From NCBI GenBank assembly GCA_000434475.1, contig FR879627.1:2905-27107 (forward strand): DNA of 24,203 nucleotides, in the 5' to 3' direction. Each line of letters opens with the position of its first letter. Positions within the stretch are counted from its first letter, which is position 1. The notes beneath the pieces were generated by a model. It did not search any database. It was not told the DNA's origin and saw nothing but the letters and a program-made list of their open reading frames with translations. A program made the position numbers and the translations under genes. Source of the stretch: Dialister sp. CAG:486 (GTDB lineage Bacteria; Bacillota; Negativicutes; Veillonellales; Dialisteraceae). Below are positions 24,072-24,203 of this stretch, one piece after another.

Positions 24072-24203
24072 TAGAAGACGATACGGAAAAGCGGCACACT
24101 CCCTCCTTCCCAGGGAAGGAGGTGCCCCGAAGGGGCGGAGGTTGGCTTCCTAAGCGGAATGAAAAAATGGGAAACAGCCCTGCTCTCGTTTCGTCATCCC
24201 GAG
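24072..24203. repeat. Dispersed repeats at the right edge
   Basis: CTCCCTCCTTCC/GGAAGGAGG hairpin plus CCCCGAAGGGGCGGAGGTTG (inverted copy of the element at about 6594, 15822 and 16040), then the start of a CGTCATCCCGAG element cut by the window end. Confidence 0.75.

Noticed and set aside
1..24203. tRNA genes, rRNA, prophage or insertion sequence with transposase
   Set aside because: None recognised on either strand; the mobile-like material consists only of short non-coding repeats.

Overview
The window is about 56% GC by eye and reads as a chromosomal segment of a strictly anaerobic, hydrogen-metabolising bacterium. Gene content (Ech-type energy-converting hydrogenase, lactate-racemase cofactor genes, a type 4 uracil-DNA glycosylase, a gut-style multi-PAS hybrid kinase) and protein style suggest a Bacillota lineage, possibly Negativicutes. 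That placement is inference; no rRNA or other marker is present.

Layout. Nearly everything is on the minus strand, so transcription runs from high to low coordinates. (1) 204-12246: one nickel-hydrogenase locus, in transcription order echA, echB, echC, echD, echE, an EchF-like subunit expanded into a six-module polyferredoxin, then maturation genes hypA, hypB, hypF, hypC. hypD and hypE are not seen and may lie past the left edge. (2) 12767-15666: a soluble PAS-type hybrid histidine kinase/response regulator. (3) 15667-17318: 1.65 kb with no credible gene. It holds interspersed repeats and a self-contained terminator-promoter-terminator unit that may encode a structured RNA of about 640 nt. 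(4) 17319-20869: larC, larB and larE, which make the nickel-pincer nucleotide cofactor, preceded by a MATE exporter (21119-22453). larA itself is absent. (5) 23006-24071, plus strand: a type 4 uracil-DNA glycosylase and a small one-helix membrane protein.

How the genes work together. EchA-F would couple reduced-ferredoxin oxidation to H2 formation and ion translocation. HypA/HypB deliver nickel and HypF/HypC help build the Fe(CN)2CO part of the active site in EchE. LarB/E/C build a second, unrelated nickel cofactor, so the window is largely about nickel enzymes.

Two things stand out beyond the genes. First, the polyferredoxin: six tandem 2x[4Fe-4S] modules (up to 12 clusters) where Ech normally has a single two-cluster EchF. 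Second, almost every intergenic gap is a mosaic of degenerate 7-bp tandem arrays (GGGTTCA, GTGACTA/GGGATTA, ATTTCTA, GTGAGGA classes), GC-rich hairpins and longer dispersed elements. The arrays sit flush against stop codons, even supplying the stop, with G-rich arrays after stops and C-rich arrays before starts.

Caution. Three genes carry imperfect tandem duplications of 32, 38 and 42 bp (echA, kinase, larB). Two of these break the frame, and the polyferredoxin appears to lack one base. Each frame is restored exactly by removing one copy or adding one base. These could be contig-joining errors between strain variants or real slippage mutations, and reads are needed to tell.
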